64,000 nucleotides of DNA from Pseudomonas viridiflava (lineage in GTDB: Bacteria; Pseudomonadota; Gammaproteobacteria; Pseudomonadales; Pseudomonadaceae). Both the position numbers and the translations under genes were made by a program. Shown here piece after piece: positions 19,696-32,444 of the stretch; within the stretch, counting starts at the first letter, position 1; every line of letters starts with the position of its first letter. The stretch lies in the NCBI GenBank assembly GCA_900596015.1, contig UVIF01000001.1, positions 328,513 through 392,512 of the forward strand. The letters are read 5' to 3'. The notes beneath the pieces were generated by a model that was not told the DNA's origin, did not search any database, and was given only the letters and a program-made list of their open reading frames with translations.

Positions 19696-20382
19696 TCACC
19701 CGGCGATGTCGCGTAGTGCGATCTCGCTCATGATGCGTTCCAACACCTGCTCGATGGACAACTCCGTGGAATCCAGCTGTATGGCATCGGCCGCCGGCTT
19801 GAGCGGGGCCACTGCGCGCTGGGTGTCACGCTCATCGCGTGCACGTATCTCATCTAGCAGACTCGACAGACTAACATCGTTGCCCGCAGCCTTCAACTGC
19901 AAGTAACGTCTGCGGGCACGTTCCTCGGCGCTGGCGGTGAGAAACACCTTCAGCGCCGCATCCGGGAAGACCACGGTGCCCATGTCGCGACCGTCGGCCA
20001 CCAGGCCCGGCGACTCCTGGAATGCCCGCTGGCGTTGCAGCAGCGCGTCGCGCACCGCTGGCAAGGCCGCGACCTGAGAGGCACCGGCACCGACCTGCTC
20101 GTTGCGGATGTCGCGGGTGACGTCATCGCCTTCCAGCACGATGCGCTGCGGCTGGCCATCGGCGGCGGCAATGAACTGCACATCGAGGTGCGCCGCCATC
20201 ACCATCAGCGACGCTTCGTTGCTCAGGTCGACTCCGTGATTGCGTGCGGCGTAGGCCAGCAAACGATACAGCGCGCCTGAATCGAGCAGCTTCCAGCCCA
20301 GGCGCTTGGCGAGGATACCGGCGATGGTGCCCTTGCCCGACCCGCTCGGCCCGTCGATGGTAATGACCGGCGCCTGGTTCAC
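19696..20382 (-). CDS. cmk: Cytidylate kinase
   Basis: This 228-residue enzyme phosphorylates CMP and dCMP with ATP. The P-loop is [10 protein letters not shown] near the N terminus, and the CMP-binding insert and the lid region [15 protein letters not shown] are present. The start is GTG 20382 (reads MNQAPVITI), which overlaps the tyrA-aroA stop by four bases (GTGA). The upstream open frame antisense to aroA is not part of the gene. It belongs to the serC-pheA-hisC-tyrA/aroA-cmk-rpsA series. Confidence 0.96.
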   Translation of the reverse strand: MNQAPVITIDGPSGSGKGTIAGILAKRLGWKLLDSGALYRLLAYAARNHGVDLSNEASLMVMAAHLDVQFIAAADGQPQRIVLEGDDVTRDIRNEQVGAGASQVAALPAVRDALLQRQRAFQESPGLVADGRDMGTVVFPDAALKVFLTASAEERARRRYLQLKAAGNDVSLSSLLDEIRARDERDTQRAVAPLKPAADAIQLDSTELSIEQVLERIMSEIALRDIAG

Positions 20383-22640
20383 GACGCGTCCTCTTCGGCC
20401 ACGTTGATACCCACTTGGGCGCACAGACCGAGGAAGTTGGGGAACGAGGTGGCGACGTTGGCACAGTCGTGGATGCGGATCGGCGCACTGGCGCGCAGCG
20501 AGGCGACGCTGAAGGCCATGGCGATGCGGTGATCGCCGTGGCCGTGGACTTCGCCGCCGCCCATGGCCGGCAGGCCATGACCGACACCGTCGATGACGAT
20601 GCCATCGGCAGTGGGCTCGCATTTCACACCAAGCGCCTGCAGGCCGTCGGCCATGACCTGGATACGGTCGGATTCCTTGACCCGCAGTTCTTCGGCACCG
20701 CGCAGCACGGTGCGCCCTTCGGCGCAGGCCGCGGCCACGAACAGCACTGGAAATTCGTCGATCGCCAGCGGCACCAACGCTTCGGGAATCTCGATACCCT
20801 TGAGTCGCGCCGCGCGCACGTGCAGGTCGGCAACCGGCTCGCCACCTACTTCACGCTGGTTCTCCAGGGTGATGTCGGCACCCATCAGGCGCAGGATATC
20901 GATGACACCGGTACGCGTCGGGTTGATACCCACGTGCTCCAGAGTCAGGTCAGAACCTTCTGCGATCGAGGCGGCCACCAGGAAGAATGCCGAGGACGAG
21001 ATGTCACCGGGCACTTCGATATGGGTCGCCTTCAGCGTGTGGCCGGACTCGACCGACGCCTGCGGGCCATTGACCTCCACCGGATAGCCGAAGCCGCGCA
21101 GCATCCGCTCGGTGTGGTCGCGGGTCGGTGCCGGCTCGGTGGTGGTGGTCTTGCCCTCGGCCCACAAGCCGGCCAGCAGCAGGCAGGATTTGACCTGTGC
21201 GGAGGCCATCGGCAGCGTGTAGTCGAGTGCCTTGAGCCGCTGCCCGCCGCGAATGACCATCGGTGGACGACCCTCGGCCGCCGTCTCGATGACCGCGCCC
21301 ATTTCCCGCAGCGGGTTGGCCACGCGGTTCATCGGGCGCTTGGACAGCGAGGCATCGCCGGTCAGCGTGGTGTCGAAGCTCTGCGCCGCGAGAATGCCGG
21401 CGAGCAGGCGCATCGAGGTCCCGGAGTTGCCCAGGTAGATCGGCCCCGGCGGCGCCTGCAATCCGTGCAGACCGACACCGTGGATGGTCACGCGACCCTG
21501 GTTCGGGCCTTCGATGACCACGCCCATGTCGCGGAAGGCCTGCAGGGTCGCCAGGGCGTCCTCGCCTTCGAGGAAACCCTCGACTTCGGTAGTGCCCTCG
21601 GCCAGGGAGCCGAGCATGATCGAACGGTGCGAAATGGATTTGTCACCCGGTACGCGAATGCGGCCTTTGAGGCTGCCGCCGGGTTTGCCCAGGAAGATCA
21701 GGTCGTCGTTGGAGTTCATAGCGTCCACATAGGCCCGACGGGCCAGGATTTTACTGAAATGCTCGCGGGCTACCTTGGCGCGTGTGAACACGCCCAGCAG
21801 GTGATGCCCATCCCCTGCATCGACCGCGTCGCGCAAGGCGTCGAGGTCGCTGCGAAATGTATCGAGTGTGCGCAGTACAGCCTCGCGGTTGGCGAGGAAG
21901 ATGTCGTGCCACATGACCGGGTCACTGCCGGCGATCCTTGTGAAGTCGCGGAACCCGCCCGCAGCGTAGCGGAAGATTTCCAGGTTTTCACTGCGCTTGG
22001 CCAGCGAATCGACCAGACCGAACGCCAGCAGGTGCGGCAGGTGACTGGTGGCGGCAAGCACCTCGTCGTGGCGCTCGACCTGCATGTGCTCGACGTCCGC
22101 GCCCAAGGCGCGCCACAGGCCATCGACGCGTTGCAACGCATGGGGCGCGGTTTCGGCCAGCGGGGTGAGGATCACCTTGTGCCGCTTGAACAGCTCGGCG
22201 TTGGCCGCCTCTACCCCGCTCTGCTCGGAACCGGCAATCGGATGGCCTGGGACGAAGCGTGAAAGGTCCCCGCCAAAGGCGTCGCGAAAGGCCCGCACCA
22301 CATTGCCCTTGGCGCTGCCGACGTCGGTGATCACGGCCTGGCCCAGGTCGAGCCGGGCCAGGGCCGCCAGCAGTTTTTCCATGCCCAGGATCGGCACCGC
22401 CAGCTGGATCACGTCGGCGCCGACACAGGCACGGGCCAGCTCCCCTTCGCAGCGGTCGACCACGCCCAACTCGACGGCCCGCAGGCAGGCGCGCGAATCG
22501 AGATCGACCCCTACCACTTCATCGGCCAAACCACTTTGCTTGAGGCCCTTGGCGAACGAGCCGCCGATCAGTCCCAGCCCCACAACCACCAGGCGGCCTA
22601 TTCTGGCAGCGCCCGGTTGCAATTGCGTGAACTCAGACAC
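20379..22640 (-). CDS. tyrA-aroA: Fused prephenate dehydrogenase / EPSP synthase
   Basis: This 753-residue protein joins two enzymes. Residues 1 to about 300 are prephenate dehydrogenase, with the NAD motif [15 protein letters not shown] and the conserved [11 protein letters not shown] region; it makes 4-hydroxyphenylpyruvate for tyrosine. From about residue 308 ([11 protein letters not shown]) comes EPSP synthase, with [29 protein letters not shown] and the [11 protein letters not shown] motif; it makes 5-enolpyruvylshikimate-3-phosphate for chorismate. Such fusions are known in Pseudomonas. The start is GTG 22640, overlapping the hisC stop by eight bases. Internal ATG 21719 could give a separate AroA, but no ribosome site is evident. 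Confidence 0.95.
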   Translation of the reverse strand: MSEFTQLQPGAARIGRLVVVGLGLIGGSFAKGLKQSGLADEVVGVDLDSRACLRAVELGVVDRCEGELARACVGADVIQLAVPILGMEKLLAALARLDLGQAVITDVGSAKGNVVRAFRDAFGGDLSRFVPGHPIAGSEQSGVEAANAELFKRHKVILTPLAETAPHALQRVDGLWRALGADVEHMQVERHDEVLAATSHLPHLLAFGLVDSLAKRSENLEIFRYAAGGFRDFTRIAGSDPVMWHDIFLANREAVLRTLDTFRSDLDALRDAVDAGDGHHLLGVFTRAKVAREHFSKILARRAYVDAMNSNDDLIFLGKPGGSLKGRIRVPGDKSISHRSIMLGSLAEGTTEVEGFLEGEDALATLQAFRDMGVVIEGPNQGRVTIHGVGLHGLQAPPGPIYLGNSGTSMRLLAGILAAQSFDTTLTGDASLSKRPMNRVANPLREMGAVIETAAEGRPPMVIRGGQRLKALDYTLPMASAQVKSCLLLAGLWAEGKTTTTEPAPTRDHTERMLRGFGYPVEVNGPQASVESGHTLKATHIEVPGDISSSAFFLVAASIAEGSDLTLEHVGINPTRTGVIDILRLMGADITLENQREVGGEPVADLHVRAARLKGIEIPEALVPLAIDEFPVLFVAAACAEGRTVLRGAEELRVKESDRIQVMADGLQALGVKCEPTADGIVIDGVGHGLPAMGGGEVHGHGDHRIAMAFSVASLRASAPIRIHDCANVATSFPNFLGLCAQVGINVAEEDAS

Positions 22641-23742
22641 GGGCCAGCACCTGGCGCAACGCCTCCAGGAAACGGCTGTTTTCCGTAGCCAGGCCGATGG
22701 TCACGCGCAGATGGTTGGGCATGCCATAGCCGGCCACCGGGCGCACGATCACACCTTCGCGCAGCAGGCCCTGATACACCGGCCCGGCAGCGCGCCCCAC
22801 GTCCACGGCAATGAAGTTGCCCTTGGAGGGGATCCATTCCAGGCCCAGCTCGGCGAAACCTGCCTCCAGCTGCTGCATGCCGGCACTGTTGAGTTCGCGG
22901 CTGCGCTGCAGGTAATCGGTGTCGGTCAACGCGGCGCAGGCCGCAGCCAATGCCAGGCTGTTCACGTTGAACGGCTGGCGGACACGGTTGAGCACATCGG
23001 CAATGACCGGCGAAGACAAGCCATAGCCCACTCGCAGCGCGGCCAGGCCGTAGGCCTTGGAAAAGGTGCGCGAAACCAGCAGGTTCGGGTAGCGCGCCAG
23101 GTAGTCGAGACCGTCGGGCAGCTCGCCACCGACGGCATACTCGATATAGGCCTCGTCGAGCACCACGACCACGCTGGGCGGCACTGCGGCAAGGAAGTCT
23201 TCCAGCGCCTGCGGGCCGAACCAGGTGCCGGTCGGGTTGTTCGGGTTGGCCAGGAACACCACGCGGGTCTTGTCGTCGATCGCTGCCAGCATCGCCGGCA
23301 GGTCATGGCCGAACTGCTTGGCCGGGATGACCCGCGCACCGGCATTCACGGCCTGCACCACCAATGGATAGACGGCGAAGGCGTGCTGGCTGAACACCGC
23401 GTTCAAGCCAGGCGCCAGGTAGGCACGGGCGACCAGTTCGAGAATGTCGTTGGAGCCGTTGCCCAGGGTCACCTGGTCGAGCTGTACGCGGCACTGCTGC
23501 GCCAGCAGGGTCTTGAGGTCGAAGCCATTGCCGTCGGGGTAGCGTGTGAGCTCGGCGAGTTCGCGCTCGATCGCGGCACGGCTCTTGGGGCTTGCACCCA
23601 ACGGGTTCTCGTTGCTGGCCAACTTGATGATGTTGGCAGGATCCAGGTTCAGCTCTCTGGCCAGCTCATCCACCGGCTTGCCGGGAACGTAGGGGGACAG
23701 CTGCTGAACGCCGGTCTGGGCCAGGGCAAGGAAATCGGTCAT
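22633..23742 (-). CDS. hisC: Histidinol-phosphate / aromatic aminotransferase
   Basis: This 369-residue enzyme is a fold-type I PLP aminotransferase. The PLP lysine lies in SRTFSKAYGLAALRVGY, with the NPNNPTG motif earlier and NENPLG near the N terminus. In pseudomonads this second hisC copy sits between pheA and tyrA and may act mainly on phenylpyruvate, 4-hydroxyphenylpyruvate or prephenate, with histidinol phosphate as another substrate. That inference rests on context. The start MTDFLALAQ at 23742 is 17 bases after the pheA stop; the 50 upstream codons overlapping pheA are discarded. Confidence 0.93.
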   Translation of the reverse strand: MTDFLALAQTGVQQLSPYVPGKPVDELARELNLDPANIIKLASNENPLGASPKSRAAIERELAELTRYPDGNGFDLKTLLAQQCRVQLDQVTLGNGSNDILELVARAYLAPGLNAVFSQHAFAVYPLVVQAVNAGARVIPAKQFGHDLPAMLAAIDDKTRVVFLANPNNPTGTWFGPQALEDFLAAVPPSVVVVLDEAYIEYAVGGELPDGLDYLARYPNLLVSRTFSKAYGLAALRVGYGLSSPVIADVLNRVRQPFNVNSLALAAACAALTDTDYLQRSRELNSAGMQQLEAGFAELGLEWIPSKGNFIAVDVGRAAGPVYQGLLREGVIVRPVAGYGMPNHLRVTIGLATENSRFLEALRQVLARV

Positions 23743-23759
23743 GCGTACTAACCCTTCTG

Positions 23760-24854
23760 TTAAAGAACCGCTTTGGGGTATGAGCCCAGCACCTTGAGTG
23801 CCACGGCTTCCTGACTGATCTGCTCCAGCACGCCCTTGATCAACGGGTCGCGATGGTGGCCGATGAAATCGATGAAGAACACGTAGGTCCATTTGCCGCT
23901 GCGCGATGGCCGCGTCTCGATTCGGGTGAGGTCGATGCCGTTGTCGTGAAACGGCACCAGCAGCTCGTGCAGCGCACCCGGCCGATTGCTCATGGACACG
24001 ATGATCGAGGTCTTGTCGTCGCCGGTGGGCGGCACTTCCTGGCTGCCGATGATCAGGAATCGCGTGGCGTTGTCCGGACGGTCTTCGATCTTCTCGGCCA
24101 GGCGCTCAAGGCCATACAGGCCGGCCGCCATGTCGCCGGCGATGGCCGCCGAGTTCCACTCGCCCTTGACCCGCTTGGCCGCCTCGGCATTGCTGGCGAC
24201 CGCTATGCGTTCGACGTTCGGGTAGTGCGCGTCCAGCCACTTGCGGCATTGCGCCAGCGACTGTGCGTGGGAATAGATGCGACTGATGCTGTCGGTCTTG
24301 GTGTTGTCGCCGATCAGCAGGTGGTGGTGGATGCGCAGCTCGACTTCGCCGCAGATCACCATGTCGTGTTCGAGGAAGCTGTCGAGAGTGTGGTTCACCG
24401 CGCCTTCGGTGGAGTTTTCCACTGGCACCACACCGAAGTTCACTGCGCCTGCAACCACCTCGCGGAAGACTTCGTCGATCGCGGCCATGGGCTTGCTGAT
24501 CACCGCGTGGCCGAAGTGCTTCATGGCGGCTGCCTGGGTGAACGTGCCCTCGGGGCCCAGGTAGGCGACCTTGAGCGGGTTCTCCAACGCCAGGCAAGAT
24601 GACATGACCTCGCGGAACAGGCGCGCCATCTCCTCGTTGCTGAGCGGCCCCTTGTTGCGCTCCATCACCCGCTTGAGCACTTGCGCCTCGCGTTCGGGCC
24701 GATAGAACACCGGCACCTCGCCTTCGGCCAGCGCAGCCATCTTGACTCGCGCGACTTCTTCGGCGCAGCGAGCGCGATCACTGATCAGCTCGAGAATCTT
24801 TTCGTCGAGGCTGTCGATGCGTACCCGCAGGGCCTTGAGTTCATGTTCGGACAT
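23760..24854 (-). CDS. pheA: P-protein: chorismate mutase / prephenate dehydratase
   Basis: This 364-residue protein has a chorismate mutase domain (1 to about 90; RVRIDSLDEKILELISDRA), a prephenate dehydratase domain (about 93-275; YLGPEGTFTQAAAMKHFG and VPVENSTEGAVNHTLD) and a C-terminal ACT domain (about 285-364; MSNRPGALHELLVPF and the ESRP-type IETRPSRS loop). It turns chorismate into phenylpyruvate and is usually inhibited by phenylalanine binding to the ACT domain. The ATG start at 24854 shares one base with the serC stop codon (TGATG). Confidence 0.97.
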   Translation of the reverse strand: MSEHELKALRVRIDSLDEKILELISDRARCAEEVARVKMAALAEGEVPVFYRPEREAQVLKRVMERNKGPLSNEEMARLFREVMSSCLALENPLKVAYLGPEGTFTQAAAMKHFGHAVISKPMAAIDEVFREVVAGAVNFGVVPVENSTEGAVNHTLDSFLEHDMVICGEVELRIHHHLLIGDNTKTDSISRIYSHAQSLAQCRKWLDAHYPNVERIAVASNAEAAKRVKGEWNSAAIAGDMAAGLYGLERLAEKIEDRPDNATRFLIIGSQEVPPTGDDKTSIIVSMSNRPGALHELLVPFHDNGIDLTRIETRPSRSGKWTYVFFIDFIGHHRDPLIKGVLEQISQEAVALKVLGSYPKAVL

Positions 24855-25939
24855 CAGCCGTTTTCCTTTTCGAACTCCGCCATGTAACCGACCAGCGCTT
24901 CGATGGCGTCAAGGCCCAGGGCGTTGTAGATGGAGGCGCGCATGCCACCGACCGAACGGTGACCCTTGAGGTTGAGCAGACCGCGCGCATCGGCGCCGGC
25001 CAGGAACGCCTTGTCCAGGCGCTCGTCGGCCAGACGAAACGGCACGTTCATCCAGGAGCGGGCGTTGAGCGAGATCGGGTTGCTGTAGAAGTCGCTGGCG
25101 TCGATGAAGCCGTACAGGCGGTCTTTCTTGGCACGGTTGCGCGCTTCCATGGCGGCAACGCCGCCCTGCTCCTTGAGCCACTCGAATACCAGGCCCGAGA
25201 GGTACCAGGAGTAGGTCGCAGGCGTGTTGTACATCGAGCCGTTGTCGGCGGCGATCTTGTAGTCGAGCATGGTCGGACAGGCGCTACGGGCCTTGCCCAG
25301 CAAGTCCTCGCGGACGATTACCACGACCAGGCCGCTGGGACCGATGTTCTTCTGTGCGCCGGCGTAGATCAGGCCGAACTGGGAGACGTCGACAGGGCGC
25401 GAGAGAATGTCCGAGGACATGTCGACGACCAGGGGCGTATCACCGGTCTGCGGCACCCAGTCGAACTGCAGGCCTCCGATGGTTTCATTGGAGGCGTAGT
25501 GGACGTAGGCCGCGCCAGGCGTCAGCTTCCATTCGTTCTGGCCCGGAATGGCCTGGTAGTCGTAGGGCTTGGCGCTGGCAGCGACGTTGATGTTGCCGTA
25601 GCGACGTGCTTCCTCGATGGCCTTCTTCGACCAGATGCCGGTTTCGACATAGTCCGCCGTGCCACTTTCGGGAAGCAGGTTCAGCGGGATCTCGGCGAAC
25701 TGCTGGCTGGCGCCGCCTTGCAGGAACAGTACCTTGTAGTTGGACGGGACCCCAAGCAGATCGCGCAGGTCCTGTTCGGCTTTTTCGGCGATGGCGGTGT
25801 AGTCCTCGCTGCGATGGCTCATCTCCATCACCGAGAGACCCTTGCCACGCCAGTTCAGCATTTCCGCCTGGGCACGCTGCAGTACGGCTTCGGGAAGCGC
25901 AGCGGGGCCTGCGCAGAAGTTAAAGGCTCGATTGCTCAC
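24854..25939 (-). CDS. serC: Phosphoserine aminotransferase
   Basis: This 361-residue enzyme transfers the amino group of glutamate to 3-phosphohydroxypyruvate in serine synthesis and also serves pyridoxal phosphate synthesis. Family marks are FNFCAGPAALP at the N terminus, GGASQQFAEIP, the PLP-lysine stretch YAGAQKNIGPSG and GHRSVGGMRASIYNA near the end. Two GTG starts are possible, 25945 and 25939. I prefer 25939 (MSNRAFNF) because it matches relatives. It heads the serC-pheA-hisC-tyrA/aroA-cmk chain, 111 bases after gyrA. Confidence 0.96.
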   Translation of the reverse strand: MSNRAFNFCAGPAALPEAVLQRAQAEMLNWRGKGLSVMEMSHRSEDYTAIAEKAEQDLRDLLGVPSNYKVLFLQGGASQQFAEIPLNLLPESGTADYVETGIWSKKAIEEARRYGNINVAASAKPYDYQAIPGQNEWKLTPGAAYVHYASNETIGGLQFDWVPQTGDTPLVVDMSSDILSRPVDVSQFGLIYAGAQKNIGPSGLVVVIVREDLLGKARSACPTMLDYKIAADNGSMYNTPATYSWYLSGLVFEWLKEQGGVAAMEARNRAKKDRLYGFIDASDFYSNPISLNARSWMNVPFRLADERLDKAFLAGADARGLLNLKGHRSVGGMRASIYNALGLDAIEALVGYMAEFEKENG

Positions 25940-26008
25940 ATCCACTCTCGCTCTGCTTGAATTCGGGGCTGGCCCGGGTGTGTCTGTCGGAAGATCGGCA
26001 GTGATGCC

Positions 26009-26020
26009 TTCGCGGGCAGA
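26009..26020. repeat. Possible degenerate half REP element
   Basis: The 12 bases TTCGCGGGCAGA match the start of the REP unit at 49116. They lie in the gyrA-serC gap, and no full palindrome is visible. The call rests on a short match. Confidence 0.3.
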
Positions 26021-26050
26021 GGGCTCGGCGCCGACCCCCTGCCCTACAGC

Positions 26051-28864
<2,814 letters not shown>

Positions 28865-28930
28865 GAGAAGCCTGATTCCTTTTTCTGGTGAAACTCCGTT
28901 GCCTCCCTGTGAGAAGAACGAAGCTTGCCA

Positions 28931-29030
28931 CCGCTGGCCGATGCCAACGGCGACTTACGACAAATCAACGAGTTACGCCTTGGACCCACGGCGTTGGGGG
29001 AACACCGCGATGCACCCCCGAAAACCGCCG
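28931..29030 (-). ncRNA. Structured gyrA leader, candidate gyrA RNA motif
   Basis: The 313-base gap between gyrA and mtnA holds clear structure on the gyrA sense strand. One hairpin has arms CCGCTGGC and GCCAACGG (28931-28938 with 28943-28950) and a 4-base loop. A second, 39 bases further from gyrA, has CGGCG/CGCCG (28989-28993 with 29026-29030) enclosing GGGGG/CCCCC (28996-29000 with 29015-29019). A conserved gyrA RNA motif has been described in Pseudomonadales gyrA leaders (Weinberg and colleagues). This leader is a fitting candidate, but I matched it by position, not by covariance model. Confidence 0.5.
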
Positions 29031-29143
29031 GATGGTAGCACAATCGCCGTCAGACACCTATCCCCTTAAACCCTGACAGGACCCTTGATCGAAGGACATC
29101 ACGCCTCTTACATGGCGCTGCGGCGCTGCTAGGCCAGCCGCAC

Positions 29144-29168
29144 ATCGAAAAAAGGTCTGTTTTTCGAT
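29144..29168 (-). terminator. AT-rich palindrome downstream of mtnA, possible terminator
   Basis: ATCGAAAAA (29144-29152) and TTTTTCGAT (29160-29168) form a perfect 9-base stem with a 7-base loop, beginning 10 bases past the mtnA stop. The stem is AT-rich and carries its T-run inside the arm, so it is an atypical terminator at best. Confidence 0.4.
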
Positions 29169-29177
29169 ACGGCGCGC

Positions 29178-30254
29178 TTAATGCAGGCGCCGGCGACACA
29201 TCAGTTGCGCCAACTTGGTCGCATCCGGCCGCTCGACGATGCCCTTTTCAGTGACGATCACGTCGATCAGATCGGCCGGCGTCACATCGTGGACCGGGTT
29301 GAACCCATCGACGTCCGCGCCGATGCGCGTCCCGGACACTTCCAGCAGCTCTCGGGCATCGCGCTCGAGCAAGGGGATGTCATCGCCGCTCTCCAGCGCC
29401 ATGTCGATTGCCGCGCTGGCGGCCACCACCATGAATCGAACGCCGTGGTGCATCGCGCAGACCGCCAGCTGATAGGTACCGATCCGGGCGGCGACATCGC
29501 CGTTGGCGGCAATTCGCTCGGCGCCGACGATCACCCAGGTGATGCCCTTGCTTTTCATCAGGTGTGCGCCTGCCGAGTCGGCGGCCACGGTCACCGGAAC
29601 ACCTTCGCTGGACAACTCCCAGGCAGTCAGCCGCGAGCCTTGCAGGCCCGGCCGGGTTTCGTCGACATAGACACGTTCGAGCATGCCGTCGTGGAACGCG
29701 CCGCGCACCACCCCCAGCGCCGTGCCGAACCCGCCGGTGGCCAGGGCACCGGCATTGCCATGGGTCAGCACGGTCTGCAGATTGCCCTGGTGCCGACGGA
29801 TCAGTTCCACGCCCAACTGAGCCATGGTCAGGTTGGCTTCGCGGTCGCTTTCATGGATGGCCAAGGCTTCGGCTTCGAGCGCGGGCAGTGGGTCTTCGTC
29901 CGCGAGCACCCGGCCCAGGCGCTCGCGCATGCGCTCCAGGGCCCAGAACAGATGAGCGGTGGCCGGGCGAATCGCGGCCAGCAGGCGCAGGTCCTCGTCC
30001 AGCGCGGTGCGCCAGTCGGGCCCGGCCGCGCGGTGCGAACGTGCGGCCAGCACCACCGCATAGGCGACACTGATGGCAACGGCAGAGGCACCGGCCACGA
30101 CCCCGGAGCGGATTGCATCCACCACCCCAGGCGCATCGACACAGGCGTGCCAGACTTGCTGCGCAGGCAGCGCGCGCTGGTCGATCAGGTGCAACGCGTC
30201 ACCTCGCCAATCAACGGCTTTGACCCGTTCCGCCGCCAACAATCGATCACGCAT
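29178..30254 (-). CDS. mtnA: S-methyl-5-thioribose-1-phosphate isomerase
   Basis: This 358-residue enzyme turns methylthioribose-1-phosphate into methylthioribulose-1-phosphate in methionine salvage. Family marks are [36 protein letters not shown] and the [19 protein letters not shown] stretch, which holds the catalytic Asp region; a Cys lies in LAVCAMHHG. It is divergent from mtaD, whose enzyme feeds the same pathway. In P. aeruginosa the two act in 5'-methylthioadenosine recycling by way of methylthioinosine. The start is ATG 30254; 105 bases separate the two start codons. Confidence 0.95.
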   Translation of the reverse strand: MRDRLLAAERVKAVDWRGDALHLIDQRALPAQQVWHACVDAPGVVDAIRSGVVAGASAVAISVAYAVVLAARSHRAAGPDWRTALDEDLRLLAAIRPATAHLFWALERMRERLGRVLADEDPLPALEAEALAIHESDREANLTMAQLGVELIRRHQGNLQTVLTHGNAGALATGGFGTALGVVRGAFHDGMLERVYVDETRPGLQGSRLTAWELSSEGVPVTVAADSAGAHLMKSKGITWVIVGAERIAANGDVAARIGTYQLAVCAMHHGVRFMVVAASAAIDMALESGDDIPLLERDARELLEVSGTRIGADVDGFNPVHDVTPADLIDVIVTEKGIVERPDATKLAQLMCRRRLH

Positions 30255-30359
30255 GCCCCACTCCGTACTCAGACACCAAAAGCGCTCGATTATAGCGAGC
30301 CCCCGTCCAAGACGCTCGGGTATACTTCGCCATCACCCGCCGAAGCCCCGGAACTTGCC

Positions 30360-31688
30360 ATGCCCGATGTCGATACCGCCCTGGACCTGCTGCTACTGCC
30401 CACCTGGCTGGTACCGGTCGAGCCCGCCGGTGTCGTGCTCGAGGAACATGCCCTGGGCATCCGCGACGGCCAGATTGCATTCATCGGCCCGCGCAGCGCA
30501 GCCGCCCGGCTGCAGGCACGCGAAACCCGCGAACTGCCGGGCCAGCTGCTCGCTCCGGGGCTGGTCAATGCTCATGGGCACGCGGCCATGACGCTGTTCC
30601 GTGGCCTGGCCGACGACCTGCCGCTGATGACCTGGCTCGAACGACACATCTGGCCCGCCGAGGCACGCTGGGTCAGCGAGGCGTTCGTGCGCGACGGCAC
30701 CGACCTGGCCATCGCCGAGCAGCTGCAAGGCGGCATCACCTGTTTTTCGGACATGTATTTCTTTCCAGAAGTGGCCGCCGAGCGCGTGCACGCCAGTGGC
30801 ATGCGCGCGCAGATCACCGTGCCGGTGCTGAACTTCCCCATCCCCGGCGCGCGTGATGCCGACGAGGCTCTGCACAAGGGGGTCGAGCTGTTCAACGACC
30901 TCAAGCACCATCCGCGCGTCAGCATTGCCTTCGGCCCCCATGCGCCCTACACGGTGAGCGACGAGAACCTGGAGAAGATCCGAGTGCTGGCGGACGAACT
31001 GGACGCCGCCATCCACATGCACGTTCACGAAACCGCTGGCGAAGTGCACGATGCCCTGCAACAGAGCGGCGAGCGCCCGCTGGCCAGGCTCGCACGCCTC
31101 GGCTTGCTGGGGCCGCGCTTCCAGGCGGTGCACATGACCCAGGTGGACGACGCCGACCTTGCGCTGCTGATGGAAAGCAACAGCAACGTCGTGCACTGCC
31201 CGGTGTCCAACCTCAAGTTGGCCAGTGGCTTCTGTCCGGTGGAGAAGCTCTGGCAAGCCGGCGTCAACGTGGCCGTGGGCACCGATGGTGCGGCAAGCAA
31301 CAACAGCCTCGACCTGCTCGGCGATACGCGCACTGCAGCGCTGCTGGCCAAGGCAGTGGCGGGTTCGGCGACCGCACTGGATGCCCATCGCGCGCTGCGC
31401 ATGGCTACCCTCAATGGTGCCCGGGCGCTGGGCATGGAGGCTCATATCGGCTCGCTGGAAGTTGGCAAGGCCGCCGACCTGGCGTCATTCGACCTGTCCA
31501 GACTGGCTCAGCAGCCGGTCTACGACCCGGTGTCGCAACTGATCTACGCCAGCGGCCGCGACTGCGTCCGGCATGTCTGGGTCGCCGGCAGGCAACTGCT
31601 CGACGAGGGTTGTCTGACCCGCCTGGACGAACGACTGCTGCGCGACAAGGCATGCGCCTGGGGCGAGCGTATCGCCGCCGGACAATGA
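30360..31688 (+). CDS. mtaD: 5'-Methylthioadenosine deaminase (amidohydrolase family)
   Basis: This 442-residue enzyme is a metal-dependent amidohydrolase. Metal ligands are in [25 protein letters not shown], the His of QAVHMTQV and the Asp of [16 protein letters not shown]. In Pseudomonas this gene next to mtnA codes for MtaD, which deaminates methylthioadenosine to methylthioinosine; some members also act on S-adenosylhomocysteine. The long open frame upstream is antisense to mtnA. The start MPDVDTALD at 30360 is chosen because it lies just after a TATACT (30321-30326) that could be the -10 of its promoter. Confidence 0.92.
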   Translation: MPDVDTALDLLLLPTWLVPVEPAGVVLEEHALGIRDGQIAFIGPRSAAARLQARETRELPGQLLAPGLVNAHGHAAMTLFRGLADDLPLMTWLERHIWPAEARWVSEAFVRDGTDLAIAEQLQGGITCFSDMYFFPEVAAERVHASGMRAQITVPVLNFPIPGARDADEALHKGVELFNDLKHHPRVSIAFGPHAPYTVSDENLEKIRVLADELDAAIHMHVHETAGEVHDALQQSGERPLARLARLGLLGPRFQAVHMTQVDDADLALLMESNSNVVHCPVSNLKLASGFCPVEKLWQAGVNVAVGTDGAASNNSLDLLGDTRTAALLAKAVAGSATALDAHRALRMATLNGARALGMEAHIGSLEVGKAADLASFDLSRLAQQPVYDPVSQLIYASGRDCVRHVWVAGRQLLDEGCLTRLDERLLRDKACAWGERIAAGQ

Positions 31689-31745
31689 CGGCTGCGATAC
31701 CCGGCCCTACAGAATTCAAGAATCATATCGTTTAGAGGACACCCA

Positions 31746-32444
31746 ATGAGCAACGTCGACCACGCTGAAATCGCCAAGTTCGAAGCCCTGGCGCACCGCT
31801 GGTGGGACCGCAACAGCGAGTTCAAGCCCCTGCACGACATCAATCCGTTACGCGTCAACTGGATCGACGAGCGCGTCAACCTGGCGGGCAAGCAGATTCT
31901 GGACGTGGGGTGTGGCGGCGGCATTCTGAGCGAGGCAATGGCTTTGCGCGGTGCCAAGGTCACCGGCATCGACATGGGCGAGGCGCCACTGGCGGTGGCC
32001 CGCCTGCACCAGCTCGAGTCCGGGGTGGAAGTGGAATACCGCCAGATCACCGCGGAAGCCTTGTCGGCCGAATGCCCACAGCGCTTCGATGTGGTCACCT
32101 GCCTGGAGATGCTCGAGCACGTGCCGGACCCTTCATCGGTGATCCGCGCCTGCTTCCGCATGGTCAAGCCTGGCGGCCAGGTGTTCTTCTCGACCATCAA
32201 CCGCAACCCCAAGGCGTACCTGTTCGCGATCATCGGCGCCGAGTACATCATGAAGCTGCTGCCGCGCGGCACCCATGACTTCAAGAAATTCATCCGCCCT
32301 TCCGAACTCGGCGCCTGGAGCCGCGAGGCCGGACTGACCGTCAAGGACATCACCGGCCTGACCTACAACCCGCTGACCAAACACTACAAGCTGGCCGCGG
32401 ACGTTGATGTCAACTACATGATCCAGACCCTTCGCGAGGAATGA
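31746..32444 (+). CDS. ubiG: Ubiquinone O-methyltransferase
   Basis: This 232-residue SAM-dependent methyltransferase carries out both O-methylations in ubiquinone synthesis. The SAM motif is [18 protein letters not shown], with [12 protein letters not shown] and [16 protein letters not shown] further on, as in UbiG. A GAGGA ribosome site lies about 8 bases before ATG 31746. It lies 57 bases after mtaD and overlaps mupP by four bases (ATGA), so ubiG-mupP-yciK probably forms one operon. Confidence 0.97.
   Translation: MSNVDHAEIAKFEALAHRWWDRNSEFKPLHDINPLRVNWIDERVNLAGKQILDVGCGGGILSEAMALRGAKVTGIDMGEAPLAVARLHQLESGVEVEYRQITAEALSAECPQRFDVVTCLEMLEHVPDPSSVIRACFRMVKPGGQVFFSTINRNPKAYLFAIIGAEYIMKLLPRGTHDFKKFIRPSELGAWSREAGLTVKDITGLTYNPLTKHYKLAADVDVNYMIQTLREE

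Noticed and set aside
26009..26020. A full REP element in the gyrA-serC gap
   Set aside because: Only a 12-base half match is present; listed as a low-confidence fragment instead.
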